A DNA stretch of 64,000 nucleotides from Bombardia bombarda. Its lineage: Eukaryota; Ascomycota; Sordariomycetes; Sordariales; Lasiosphaeriaceae. The position numbers and the translations under genes are program-made. The stretch spans positions 620,001 through 684,000 of the forward strand of contig JAULSR010000001.1 in the NCBI GenBank assembly GCA_030512295.1, read 5' to 3'. This document shows, in pieces, positions 1 through 9,243 of the stretch; the stretch's first letter is position 1; each line of letters opens with the position of its first letter. The notes beneath the pieces were generated by a model. The model searched no databases and was not told the DNA's origin. It saw nothing but the letters and a program-made list of their open reading frames with translations.

Positions 1-110
1 GTGTCGGCAAACAGATTACCCTACGCCTACCAGCCCCATCCGTGGCAATCAGTCATCCCGCTCCGGGAAGAAGTTTATTGTGTTCTTTCTCCTTTCTTCG
101 ACAGCGTCAT

Positions 111-560
111 TTAGAAATCGGTCACGCGCCCATTGAAGCTCCAGTCCCCGGAGCTGCCCCAGCGCAAAGGCTCGTTCTTGGGCCCGCCGACCTCGCCCGT
201 CTTGGGGTTCGTCTCGCCCTCGAACTCTGGCGGGGCGCCCTTGCGGATGCCGCCGCTGAACTGCTGCGTCGCCGTCTTTTCTTCCGCGCCTCCTTCTGTT
301 GCCGTGGCAGTTTCTGCTGCGACTGCGGCTGCGGCTGCGGCTGTGGCTGTGGCTGTGGAAGAGGTGGAGGAGGAAGGGGTCGAGACGTGTCTCGACGTTG
401 CGAGGGGCGACGACGGTGGCGTCTGAGTGTGCGAGTGCAGCGCGGCCTCGGCGGCGCGCTGGAGGCGCTCGAACTCGGCTTGCTGCTCGGCGGGGAGACG
501 TGGAGGCGCGGGCTCGTCTTGGATGAAGCTGCTGCTATAGTTTCTGGAGAAGAGTGTGGA

Positions 561-599
<39 letters not shown>

Positions 600-680
600 G
601 GAAGCGGCGGTGCGGCTGGTGCGTGTTGAGACGAGGGGGCGGAGTGGGCGCGAGAGGGAGAGGAGGAGTCTTTGCGCCAT
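111..680 (-). CDS. Succinate dehydrogenase assembly factor 4 (SDHAF4/Sdh8-type, DUF1674)
   Basis: Single-exon 189-residue protein. The last ~40 residues carry the DUF1674 signature: a GGPKNEPLRWG segment, then GDWSFNGRVTDF at the very C terminus. In this family the terminal motif binds flavinated SDH1 and helps complex II assembly in the mitochondrial matrix. The N terminus (MAQRLLLSLSRPLRP...) is Arg/Ser/Leu-rich with no acidic residue for about 50 positions, as expected of a mitochondrial presequence. The start is a good Kozak ATG (CACCATGG). Between presequence and domain lies low-complexity sequence: an Ala run of about 12 from a GCA repeat (564-598 on +) and a second Ala/Thr/Val stretch from a CTG/CTGTGG repeat (about 300-360). 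These make it longer than the roughly 100-150 residues usual in the family. The domain assignment is firm; the linker is variable filler. Confidence 0.88.
564..598. repeat. (TGC)n trinucleotide repeat inside the SDHAF4-like gene
   Basis: About 11-12 uninterrupted TGC units. Read on the - strand in the gene frame they encode alanine; the other - frame would give glutamine. The repeat lies between presequence and domain, where length change is likely tolerated. Confidence 0.9.
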
Positions 681-1855
681 GGTGATTTTGTCTTCCTTCG
701 GGTGTGGGTGTGGGTGATACAGGTAATCTGAGTCAAATGCGATCGATGCGGTGAGGAAAAAAAAGCGGTGAGCGGTGTGTGGAGTGTGGCTGGTGAGAAA
801 TTGAAATTAAGAAGCCAGTGTCTTTAGTCGCGTCGTGGCGATGGGCGCGTGGTAATAAAAACTGGAGATTTTCGAAGCCGAGCGATTTCCCGAGGTCCAT
901 TTGCGCGCGTGGTCTCGTGGATCGTCATCGAGCGAGCGGCTCAAGCGGAAAGTGGAGCCTCAATAACTTTGGCAAGCTAAGCTTGTTACGGTCCCACTGA
1001 GTGCTCCAGGCACCCCCGCAGCCAACAAGGGTCAAGCTGAGACCCCGTTGCAGACAGGGGTTGGACTATCGCATGGCAGGGGTGGGGTTTCTCTCTTGTC
1101 AAGTCAATATCTTTTATTGTGATTTTATATCCCGTCCTTCAGTGACATGGCAGAGCAGCATCAGTCCCCGGAATCGGAATCGATGAGCCCCTTCCAACTA
1201 CTGACGATTTTGATTCACACATTGATTTGTGTTCTCGGTCTAACGCCAGTTTTTCAAACTGCATCAAATTCATTAATCATCTATATGAGCGGCAGTCGCT
1301 TACGGAGAGAAGTAGAGCGTGTTGAAGTTAACAGCAGAAACATGGCGTTTTAGTTACGTGCTTGAGCAAGAGACCTCTTGGATAAAACTCCAATATGTCT
1401 AAAACTGTTGAGAATGACTTCCTTCTCAAGTAATCATGATTGTCAATAACTGTTTAATTGACAACAGGAAAGTGCAGAATCGGAACCTCGGCTGACGGGC
1501 TCGCGCCAAAGCTCGGATTTAAGGGCCGTACAAGTTGTCGACCCGGAAATGCCATGGAATTGCGTCATGTGGATACCCAAACCCGCACCTCCCCGTGCCG
1601 AGACCGGCCCCGAAAATCGACAGTTGGAACCTTTGAAGTCTCAGTTTGCATCGGCGGACCTGCCCGATTGATCTTTGTAAACCCGTCCGTCGGCCGGCAG
1701 CAGTCACGCACGCACCTTCCCTTGTTAGGACCTGAGTAGGATAGCTACCTAAGGAAGGCGCGATTGTGTGAAAATAATTTCCCTCGCACAACTCACCTTA
1801 TTAAAATTTCTTTCCTGCCATCGATGGGAGTGGAAAATCACACAATCGACAAAGA
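681..1855. other. Intergenic region between SDHAF4-like gene and MFS transporter
   Basis: Divergent 5' regions of the two flanking genes. ORFs here are short, lack family features and do not join across splice sites. The last ~120 bases before the transporter start are AT-rich. No convincing TATA box or other site was picked out. Confidence 0.5.
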
Positions 1856-3325
1856 ATGATTCCGACCTTTTGGCGCAATGTGTACCGTGAGTCGGGGCTG
1901 CTGTCGGTCTACTCGACGGGTCTCGACGCATGGCTCATCATCCTCAACCGCAGCTGCCGCATGTTTGCATACGGCGCCAGCGCCCTCATCCTGGCCCTCT
2001 TCTTTGCCGAGCTGGGTGTCTCAGACACGCAGATCGGTCTCTTCATGACCCTGACCCTGCTCGGCGACGTGGTGCTCTCGCTGTTCCTCACCCTGGTCGC
2101 CGACCGCGTGGGCCGGCGTCGCACGCTTTTTGCCGGCTCCGTGCTCATGGTGCTGTCGGGCACCACGTTTGCCCTGTGCGAGAATTACTGGGTGCTGCTC
2201 TTGGCTGCTGTCGTCGGCGTCATCAGTGCCACCGGCGGTGACTTCGGTCCTTTCCGCGCCATCGAGGAGTCTACTATGTCGGAGCTGACCAACCCCACCA
2301 CCCGCCCCGACGTGCTCGTGTGGTATGTCACCATGTCGAGCCTCGGCTCCTCCATCGGCACCGAGATGTCGGGCCGCATCATCGAATGGCTGCGCAACAA
2401 GGATGGTTGGACTATTTTGGACGCCTACCATGGCTGTTTCTGGCTGTACACCATCATGGGCGTGGCAAACATGCTGTCCGTCGTCCTGTTGTCGGACAAG
2501 TGCGAGCTGAAGAAGCCAAGGGTCACGCAACAGGCTCAGTCCAGTCGGACCGCAGCCGAATTGGAGCCTTTTCTCGAAGACGAGCCCTCCGACCCAGCGA
2601 CCCAGTCTGTGCAAATAGAGGAGCCTAAGCAGGAGAAAAAGAGAAGTTGGGTTTCTCAGATATCCCGCGAGACAAGAAACGTCATGGTCGTCTTATGGTT
2701 TCTTCTCATGGTGGATTCTCTCGCCGACGGCATGGCGAGCATGGCCCTGACAACTTATTACATCGACCAAAAGTTCCATCTGCCTAAGTCCACGCTTGGC
2801 GACATCCTGTCGGCAAGTTACTTCCTCGCATCGTGCTCGACAATCTTTGCCGGGCCTCTATCGCGCCACATTGGCCTCGTCAACACCATGGTGTTCACCC
2901 ATATTCCCTCCTCGGCTGCTGTCCTCTTCTTCCCACTACCCCAAAGCGTCCCTGCCACTGTCGCGCTCTTGCTCCTGCGCATAGGACTCAACAATATGGA
3001 TCAGGCTCCGCGCGCCGCCCTGATTGCCGCCGTGGTCCGGCCCGAGGAACGCACGGCGGTCATGGGAGTCACAGCGGTGCTGCGGACTCTGGCGTCAACC
3101 ACAGGACCCACAGTCACGGGTATTCTGGCGGGGAATAATCGATTTTGGATCGCCTTTGTCGTGGCCGGCGCGTTGAGGCTGGCCTACGACGTGGGGTTGT
3201 TTGCCATGTTTATCAACATCAAGTTGCATAAGCATGAGCCTGTGGCCCCTGAGGGTGGCGAGGAGACTCACACTCTGGCGGTGGCACGGAGAGACTCTGT
3301 CGGGGAAGGGCCAGCACAGCCGTAA
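1856..3325 (+). CDS. Major facilitator superfamily (MFS) transporter
   Basis: Single-exon 489-residue polytopic membrane protein, a normal length for a 12-helix MFS carrier. After a ~35-residue cytosolic N terminus come six hydrophobic segments (about residues 38-210). The MFS motif A between TM2 and TM3 is clear (LVADRVGRRRTL, about residues 81-92). A charged central loop (about residues 218-275, with PFLEDEPSD and EEPKQEKKRSW) precedes the second six helices (about 275-465). The C-terminal tail is hydrophilic. The sequence looks like the fungal group close to bacterial-type drug/proton antiporters, but the substrate cannot be read from it. The start follows AAAGA directly at the ATG, and no intron signal interrupts the frame. 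The neighbours give no pathway context. Confidence 0.88.
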   Translation: MIPTFWRNVYRESGLLSVYSTGLDAWLIILNRSCRMFAYGASALILALFFAELGVSDTQIGLFMTLTLLGDVVLSLFLTLVADRVGRRRTLFAGSVLMVLSGTTFALCENYWVLLLAAVVGVISATGGDFGPFRAIEESTMSELTNPTTRPDVLVWYVTMSSLGSSIGTEMSGRIIEWLRNKDGWTILDAYHGCFWLYTIMGVANMLSVVLLSDKCELKKPRVTQQAQSSRTAAELEPFLEDEPSDPATQSVQIEEPKQEKKRSWVSQISRETRNVMVVLWFLLMVDSLADGMASMALTTYYIDQKFHLPKSTLGDILSASYFLASCSTIFAGPLSRHIGLVNTMVFTHIPSSAAVLFFPLPQSVPATVALLLLRIGLNNMDQAPRAALIAAVVRPEERTAVMGVTAVLRTLASTTGPTVTGILAGNNRFWIAFVVAGALRLAYDVGLFAMFINIKLHKHEPVAPEGGEETHTLAVARRDSVGEGPAQP

Positions 3326-3793
3326 CTGAATGTGTCAGCTGGATGGATGACACTATGAATGGGATGAGACATGAATAATGGAAGTGGTTAGTCTGCATTG
3401 AGTAAACAGTAGTATACGTTGAATATCGATATACGGCACATATATGCGGAAGTTTGAGGTGTAATGTTCTAACAAATATACATAAAATGCATTAGATGAG
3501 GAATGAAATTAAATTATAACAGGTATGGAGTCATAGATTACGATAGTTGCATAAGAAGTAGCCGGATGAATTAGGTTCAGTCACCACAATAGGAGAAATG
3601 AAGGACAACACGTAGTAATAGCAAGTACTACTTCAAAGTAGAGATGTTAATAGTGGTTTAAAAGCAAATAATTAGCAAATAAAACGTACTTGTATTAATG
3701 TCACGAACGAATATGAGTTGGAGGTGACGTTCAAGTGAATAACTCAACGATTCAGTCACGAGATAATCAAAACGCCAAGCAAAGTCTAGCGAG
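3326..3793. other. AT-rich intergenic spacer
   Basis: Markedly AT-rich downstream region of the MFS gene, with many short A/T runs and stops in all frames. No gene or RNA was recognised. The composition differs sharply from the GC-richer coding block before it. Confidence 0.5.
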
Positions 3794-4401
3794 CTATCCA
3801 ATGGCCGCATTTTGTTGACCTTGTTCAAGGATCAGTTCAACCATATCTTCCTCTTTTAGCATGCTAGAGTCTCCAGCCACCCCTAAGAATACCACCTTAT
3901 CACTCTACAAACAGTTAGCTTTCGATCCTAGACCTATATTATCTCATGATACTCTATGAAAAACGCTCAATTCTTACAGTTCCCATGAGCTACGGCGACT
4001 GCCGCGAGTATGGGCAACTAACTGAGAAAACGAACAGTTAAAATCAGTTCTATAGACGTCAAGTAATATGTACCAGCCCTTCCCCGATTCCAACCTACGG
4101 CACTTGTTACCTTTGTCGACGGTTTATCATCCGTCTTCTTTCTGCATCGTTTGGATAGTAGCGAAGGCTGATAGTAGAGAGTATTTCCTCAAAAGAGCTA
4201 TGGCATGATGTAGGAAATAAGGTAGCAACAGCTCGATCCTCATGCAATCCATCCGTCACATTGCGATAGTGATGATAAATCCATGTCTATTCGTTGCAAT
4301 CAAAACCTGCTTCAATCAAGTATCCTGGACTCGTCACTGACCGGACCAAAATGGTGTCGTGATGGTTTTTGGCTAAGTCAGTTTGTGTGTTGTTTGTTTT
4401 T
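3794..4401 (-). pseudogene. Coding-like relic of unknown family, frame interrupted
   Basis: Read on the - strand, three stretches look like real protein. (1) From 4401, following a good acceptor (CCTTGCAG with a TTAAAC branch), the frame reads through LVRSVTSPGYLIEAG, meets a TAG at 4289-4287, and continues with WIYHHYRNVTDGLHEDR, VATLFPTSCHSSFEEIL and RRRMINRRQR. (2) A 44-base segment (4021-3978) is bounded by CTCAG and GTAAGA. (3) A last segment from 3904 (after CTAAC and TTTGTAG) reads SDKVVFLGVAGDSSML and LKEEDMVELILEQGQ to a TAG at 3796-3794. The middle segment cannot be joined to the last without a stop or frame change. I do not recognise the family. Decayed gene is preferred over intact gene, but an unusual exon structure is possible. 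Confidence 0.4.
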
Positions 4402-4730
4402 CTGCAAGGTTTAACTAGTGGTGTAGTGTTGTAGTACCAGTTCCCCACATTGCAGTCTGTGTGTGCAGCTGGGAACTTTCAAATACCACCTTGTGTTTGT
4501 TGGGTCTACGCAAGACTGCAGTTCCAATAAGGAGACAAAAGGGTGTATGTAAACTCACAGGCTCTATGTCTCGCCAAACATTGCGCCACCAACAAACCTT
4601 CCACACCCAATCATCCCAGAACGGGCCATCCTCAGCAGCACAAAGCAGCAGCAGCTGTGGATCTATCCCTGTCTCTCCTTGTTGCTCTCTTTACATGTAC
4701 CTTAACCCTCGTCACCCCCAATCCCAAACA

Positions 4731-4875
4731 ATAACAACAACAATAACAATAATAACAACAACAATAACAATAATAACAACAATAATAACAACAATAATAA
4801 CAACAATAATAACAACAATAATAACAACAATAATAACAATAGCAACAACAATAGCAACAGCAACAACAACAACTA
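4731..4875. repeat. Compound (ACA/ATA)n microsatellite
   Basis: About 145 bases of alternating AACAACAATA and AATAAC units, grading into AGCAACAAC near the end. It is followed at once by a CTAAC and a GCGCAG that would suit a splice acceptor at 4892. If that acceptor is used, the repeat would sit inside an intron. Confidence 0.85.
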
Positions 4876-4892
4876 ACCCTAAGCCCGCGCAG

Positions 4893-4965
4893 TCATCACC
4901 CTAGCTGCAGCCGCTGCCCTTGTCCCAGGCTACTCCTCCTACCCAATCACCGTTATCGCCACCTC

Positions 4966-5054
<89 letters not shown>

Positions 5055-5364
5055 ACATCTACGCCTCCATAGGCCCCGCCTACCTGCACTTCTACTCCTC
5101 ACCTAGGTCTCGTCGCAGATCCTGTATAAGCTGCAGCCGAACCACTTGCCCTTGAGCGAGGCAGCCAAGTGCGCCGAGCGTAAGGACCCGGGCTGCGATA
5201 TGCAGTGCCCTGTTATTGACGGCTTGTTTTGGTGTTATAGGGCGCCCAAGGGGGAGTGGGCCATGGGACGGGCGTGCTGGGGCGGGAATAACGAGTACGA
5301 GCAGCTGTTTGTGATTCAACCGTCGAAAGGTCCGATAATTGAGTCTGATTCTTTCAGTTGCTGA
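4893..5364 (+). pseudogene. Broken secreted Cys-rich protein candidate with Thr run
   Basis: From a plausible acceptor (CTAAC then CCGCGCAG, 4873-4892) one frame reads a leader-like ITLAAAAALVPGYSSYPI, then about 29 threonines from the CAA/ACA repeat, then NIYASIGPAYLHFYSSP to about 5104. The next frame continues from 5107 as VSSQILYKLQPNHLPL and a 70-residue stretch with six cysteines (KC, GC, MQC, FWC, RAC, and the terminal FSC) to TGA at 5362-5364. A one-base loss near 5105 would explain the break; there is no room for an intron there. The upstream exon with the initiator is not securely identified (a hydrophobic LSLSLLVALFT end before GTACCT near 4695 is possible). Secretion is inferred from the leader and cysteine content. 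No family was recognised. Confidence 0.35.
4965..5053. repeat. (CAA)n repeat, about 30 units
   Basis: Nearly perfect CAA/AAC trinucleotide repeat. In the frame of the surrounding coding-like sequence it gives a run of about 29 threonines; the other + frames would give Gln or Asn runs. Confidence 0.93.
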
Positions 5365-5462
5365 GACTTGAACGGCCACCCTGAAAGGTATATTATGCAG
5401 GACTCTCATCATTCCAACCTTGAATTAAGTCTTATCACACACTAAGCCCAACATTCGAAACA

Positions 5463-5735
5463 ATGGCTGCTATCAAAATCCAAGAGCTGGTGAACTGTTG
5501 CCGCGTTAAAACCGAAACTAGGAAAAATGGCGATACATACTTTTACGAGCAAGACTGCAAAAGGACAAATTGCCGGAAATCGAAGAAATATAACCATAAC
5601 GTTGAGTCCGGTACGGCAGCGACTAAGCATAAGAGGTACTTGGATATATCATTCCAATCCACAGCTATAGCTACGGTCAAGCTAACACAATCACCACTTG
5701 CTACCAGCGACCAACCGCGTGAGGGCGCCCTTTAG
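5463..5735 (+). CDS. Small basic cysteine-containing ORF, function unknown
   Basis: Ninety-residue ORF with a strong fungal start context (ACAATGGC). Residues 10-42 hold cysteines in the order CC, C, C within a Lys/Arg-rich stretch (ELVNCCRVKTETRKNGD, EQDCKRTNCRKSKK). After residue ~58 (KHKR) an intron is possible: GTACTT near 5636 and GCTAAC...CTACCAG near 5720. Removing it would leave a short C terminus in the same frame. No signal peptide and no known domain. It lies in a patch of broken coding segments, so it may itself be a fragment. Gene status is uncertain. Confidence 0.3.
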   Translation: MAAIKIQELVNCCRVKTETRKNGDTYFYEQDCKRTNCRKSKKYNHNVESGTAATKHKRYLDISFQSTAIATVKLTQSPLATSDQPREGAL

Positions 5736-6083
5736 TTGGTCATTAGACATCACACTCCAGTACGCTCTCGTCGACCTTTGCAAGTGACAACCTGCCACCT
5801 ACCTCTTACGCAATTCTCTATAACACCACCACAATGGCCACTGCACACGAAACCATCATCAACCGTCCCTATGCTCGCTACTACCGGCTACCGGAAAGAA
5901 GGCAACTTAACCAACACGAATCGGTAGATGGCACTCGGCCATGGACAAGCTACATGTGGGGATGTGGTATGCTGGGTTTGGTGGTTGGAAGGGTCAGGAG
6001 GGGTTTAACGGCTGGGGGGTGTCAAAGGGTAGTGATGGATTTCTTATGTCAAAAGTCGTTGCTTTTTCCGTTTGGGTGTAGCC
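5720..6083 (+). pseudogene. Coding-like fragments in shifting frames
   Basis: Two protein-like stretches follow each other. The first reads SDNLPPTSYAILYNTTT, MATAHETIINRPYARYY and RLPERRQLNQHES (about 5788-5925). The second, after a possible acceptor (TCGGTAG at 5920-5926), reads WHSAMDKLHVGMWYAG, FGGWKGQEGFNGWG and VSKGSDGFLMSKVV to a TAG at about 6083. Upstream stretches such as SYGQANTITTCYQRPTA (about 5674-5725) are in yet another relation. Tryptophan and glycine use is protein-like rather than random, but I cannot join the pieces without stops. Probably a decayed gene or one with wrongly guessed introns. Family not recognised. Confidence 0.25.
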
Positions 6084-6789
6084 GGCCGGACTTTTGGAGC
6101 CTGACTGTATCTAACTACTGGCAAGGCTCAGTATTTAGCAAGAACAAATAAGGTCAAGCAGTATCTTGTGGAGATGCTCTACATATAGGACTATGATGGG
6201 CTTTGATAGCGCTTTATTGGTGTTGCAGCTACGGATCTAACCAACTGCCTAGTCTATATGCCGCCCAGCAATCTGTAGAGTTCAAGGAGTAATGAAGAAT
6301 GGTTGCAAAGTTCCGCGAGTGTTGAGAACACAACACCTCCTGACCTAATACCAATTGACTATTCGCTATCTAGGTAGACACCTAACTACGTACAGTTTGC
6401 CCCTATTTTGTCTGGTGCTCAATGTCCAGCCATAATAATAGAGGACGCATTGAAAGCACCCGACACGCATTCTACCTACCGGCCGTGGCACACGATGTCT
6501 ATCTGCCATCAGGGCTTAGCAACGGCCGTCAGTGACATGAAAGTTGCGTCATCTCCACACCGATCAGCTGGTGTAGGTATGGGGCTGTGCACTAGAAATC
6601 GACAAGATTAAAAGGGTTCGGCTCAGCAGGTAGTATTACAATTATTATTAATTTATATAAGGTAGGTATCAGCTTAATCACGACGTGAGCCCACATCAGG
6701 ATCTCTTGTCTTTCATCTCATAAACACACACCACGCCTGAAACGCCGCCCCCCACCCAGATCTCCTCAATACCACCCGTCCATACCTCA
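6084..6789. other. Intergenic region
   Basis: AT-leaning sequence between the fragment cluster and the 3' end of the Kre9-like gene. Nothing recognisable in either strand. Confidence 0.45.
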
Positions 6790-7838
6790 TCACTGATGAC
6801 CCAACTCACGCACAAAGAATCGAACATCTCCATCCCATAGTTCCCTAGGACTCTGACCTGACATCTCAGCAACTGGCGTCTGCGACCTTGAGCCGGAAGG
6901 GCCAGCCAGCCAGCTCTGAGAGCTTGAGGCGCCCAGGATCACTCCATGTCCCTTGAAGGCGGACATCATGCGCTGCTTGCGTATGAAGTAGCCCAACAAG
7001 ATGATAATCCCTATCGCCGCAACACCAATGCTTGCCCCTATCCCCGCCTTGACTGCCGAGATGAGCTCCTTGTCTCCCGCGCTTAGCTTCGTAGAGTCTC
7101 CTTCACCTGGCATCATGGTTGACAAGCTGCGCATTATTGAAGTGCTTGACGTTGAACAGCTCGATGTTGTGGCCATGACACCAGTTGCGTTCATCATGTC
7201 TTCGGTGCTAGTAGGCATACTCATCTGTAGAGATTGAGTCGTTTGGGCGTATATGGGAGCGGCGGCGGCTGGTGGCATTGGCGAGACAGATGATGCAGAC
7301 ATAGGCTGACTGGGCATGGTCATAGACGACTGCATTGGCGCCGGTAAAGTAGCTGCGGTTTCGGCCTACAGGGTATGAGTAAGTTTGCCTCCAGCTGAAC
7401 GTAAAGTTATCGGTTTCTCGGACAGGATAGGCAGATACTGACAGATGTTGCCGGGCTTGCAACCGAGCTTGTCTGCGCTCTATATACAAATATCGGCGAC
7501 AGGTCCGAAGAGGTTCCGTCGGCAATGCTGAATTTGTAGCTAAGACCCGTCGCCAAATCAGGTGGTGGGATCCAAGTCAATATGGATCCGCTGAACGAGT
7601 TGACGATCTCGAGCTTTAGATTTCCGTTCGTTGGCTTTACACCCTTTGAGTTTCTATTCGCTGACTTTCCATCCGTTGACTCTCTTAGAAGCGTAATGTT
7701 GACTGGGTCCTGATTCCCCGTCCATTGTAGTGAAAATGGGGTGCGGAAGAGCACGTTAAAGTCTTGATTTGTGAAGACAACGGTGGCTTTTACGGCACCA
7801 AGAAAATGGGCTAGCAGTAACAACACTGCTGTTAACAT
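6790..7838 (-). CDS. Kre9/Knh1-like N-domain, single-pass membrane protein
   Basis: Two exons: 7838-7443 and 7365-6790. The intron 7442-7366 (77 nt, donor GTCAGT, acceptor CCTGTAG) joins in phase 0, giving 323 residues. Order: signal peptide (MLTAVLLLLAHFLGAVKA); a Kre9/Knh1-type (Ser/Thr-rich GPI-anchored family) domain at about 20-115 with VVFTNQDFNVLFRTPFSLQW and LTWIPPPDLATGLSYKF; a Ser/Thr/Met-rich stalk (about 116-235); one TM helix (about 238-260, GASIGVAAIGIIILLGYF); and a short basic-start cytosolic tail. Members are fungal cell-surface or cell-wall-linked proteins; this one ends in a true TM plus tail rather than a GPI signal, as in wall-sensor-like relatives. The start was chosen for the signal peptide; the open frame extends upstream through a CT-rich leader that looks untranslated. 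Confidence 0.72.
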
Positions 7839-9243
7839 CGTGTCTAGAAGCTTGAGTGGGCGCAAACATATGCAAAATTTAAGTTGAGAAAAAAGAAAAC
7901 AAAAGCAGAAGAGACTGACTGTCATGGTAGCGTGAAAGCAGGAGTGGAGAGTGAAGAGTGATATCAGAGAGGTATCTCTCCAGCTAGTCCGCCATGTTAA
8001 TGTTGGTAGCTCGACCCCATCTCTGCTCCGCCTCCCGCGAACTTCGTGTTGTACACATACACCTATGTAACTGTCGACAGCAGAAAGAGGGGGGAGTGCA
8101 CCATTTGTCATCTGAAACCATTCACGATGGCTTAATAGCCACCAATCGCTTCGCCGCTTCACGGCTAATACTACCTCCTGAGCCTCCGGGCTGCTGGGAT
8201 AGATAGATTCCAGGTAATACTTGCCGATTAATCGTGCAGTTGCTGGAACTGTGTAACAATGATTCACCTTGGCCATTGCCACTGTATATCCTCTCAAAGT
8301 CAACCCTTTCTTTACTTTTGTTAGTGATTTTAGCATGCAACGAAGTACTGCTACACGACAAGGACGGGCCTGGTAGGATTCAAATCTACCTGGTACCTAC
8401 CGCAGAGTATCTGTTGCAACACCACACTGTTTTGGCCATATCTCCTGTCCTGTGTAACACTGACACAACCCCTCAGTTCAGACATCAGAAGTTAGGTATG
8501 CACCGAAGATACAGTTTCGCACGACCTCCTTGCGGCACGACAACCCCCCCGCACGGGTTGTCTAGCCCCCACCACATACCAAGCCACCACTCAACTGAGA
8601 GCATGACTGGCACAGCAGTTGATCAAGCTGGGTTTTATCTTGCCGAAGCACGGATTGAAGCACGGATCTTGGGCAAACTGAGACTTGACTCGTATTGATG
8701 ACGGCCGTTCTCTATTTAGAGTAGCACTTACTAGATAAATCTCTGCCGGGTTATCCATCGCTAGCTTTCATGAAACGGTTTACAAATGGAAAGAAGAGAC
8801 AGTACTATCTCAATTGATCGTCATGGCATTATCTCAATCCTTGCCGTCCGTTCTTCAAATAGTAGTGCCAAGAACTGACTTCATCCATCTTCAGTTGCAG
8901 TCTTTTATGCGCAGAGCATCCTATCAATAAGAGAGACGACTTGTAGATAAGCATATTCAGGAGATTTCTGAGTATTCAAGTCAGAATGGCTTCCGAATTG
9001 AGAAGCGGAGTTTTGCTGTTCAGGCTGTTTTACAATCACACCTCCCTCTCTTCAAATTCCGCACGGGAGCTTGTTTCTGGCTATTATCACACCGAATAAC
9101 CATAGCCTCTCTGAATGGAGCAAAACCCCACACCTCAAGCTCGACAGTTGTAGAGGCATCTCTGTATAAAATTATCCCAGTTTCACAAAAATACGCCAAG
9201 TGCCAACACCATGCCAACAACACACAATCAAAATTTCTCCATC
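7839..9243. other. Divergent promoter region, Kre9-like gene (-) and DUF4360 gene (+)
   Basis: No convincing gene. Directly upstream of 7838 the - strand is pyrimidine-rich (about 7860-7935), typical of a fungal leader. Upstream of the + gene a TATAAA sits at 9165-9170, about 80 bases before the chosen ATG. Open frames of 80-150 codons here have no domain, leader or splice support. Confidence 0.45.
9165..9170 (+). promoter_or_regulatory. TATA box candidate
   Basis: TATAAA about 80 bases upstream of the DUF4360-type gene start. Spacing fits; not otherwise proven. Confidence 0.35.

Noticed and set aside
7839..8336. Extension of the Kre9-like ORF by about 166 codons upstream
   Set aside because: A clean signal peptide starts at 7838, and the upstream part crosses a pyrimidine-rich leader and has no domain.
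8378..8400. T-arm-like hairpin (GGTAG...CTACC around ATTCAAAT), possible tRNA
   Set aside because: No matching acceptor stem, D arm or anticodon arm upstream, and the loop size is wrong.
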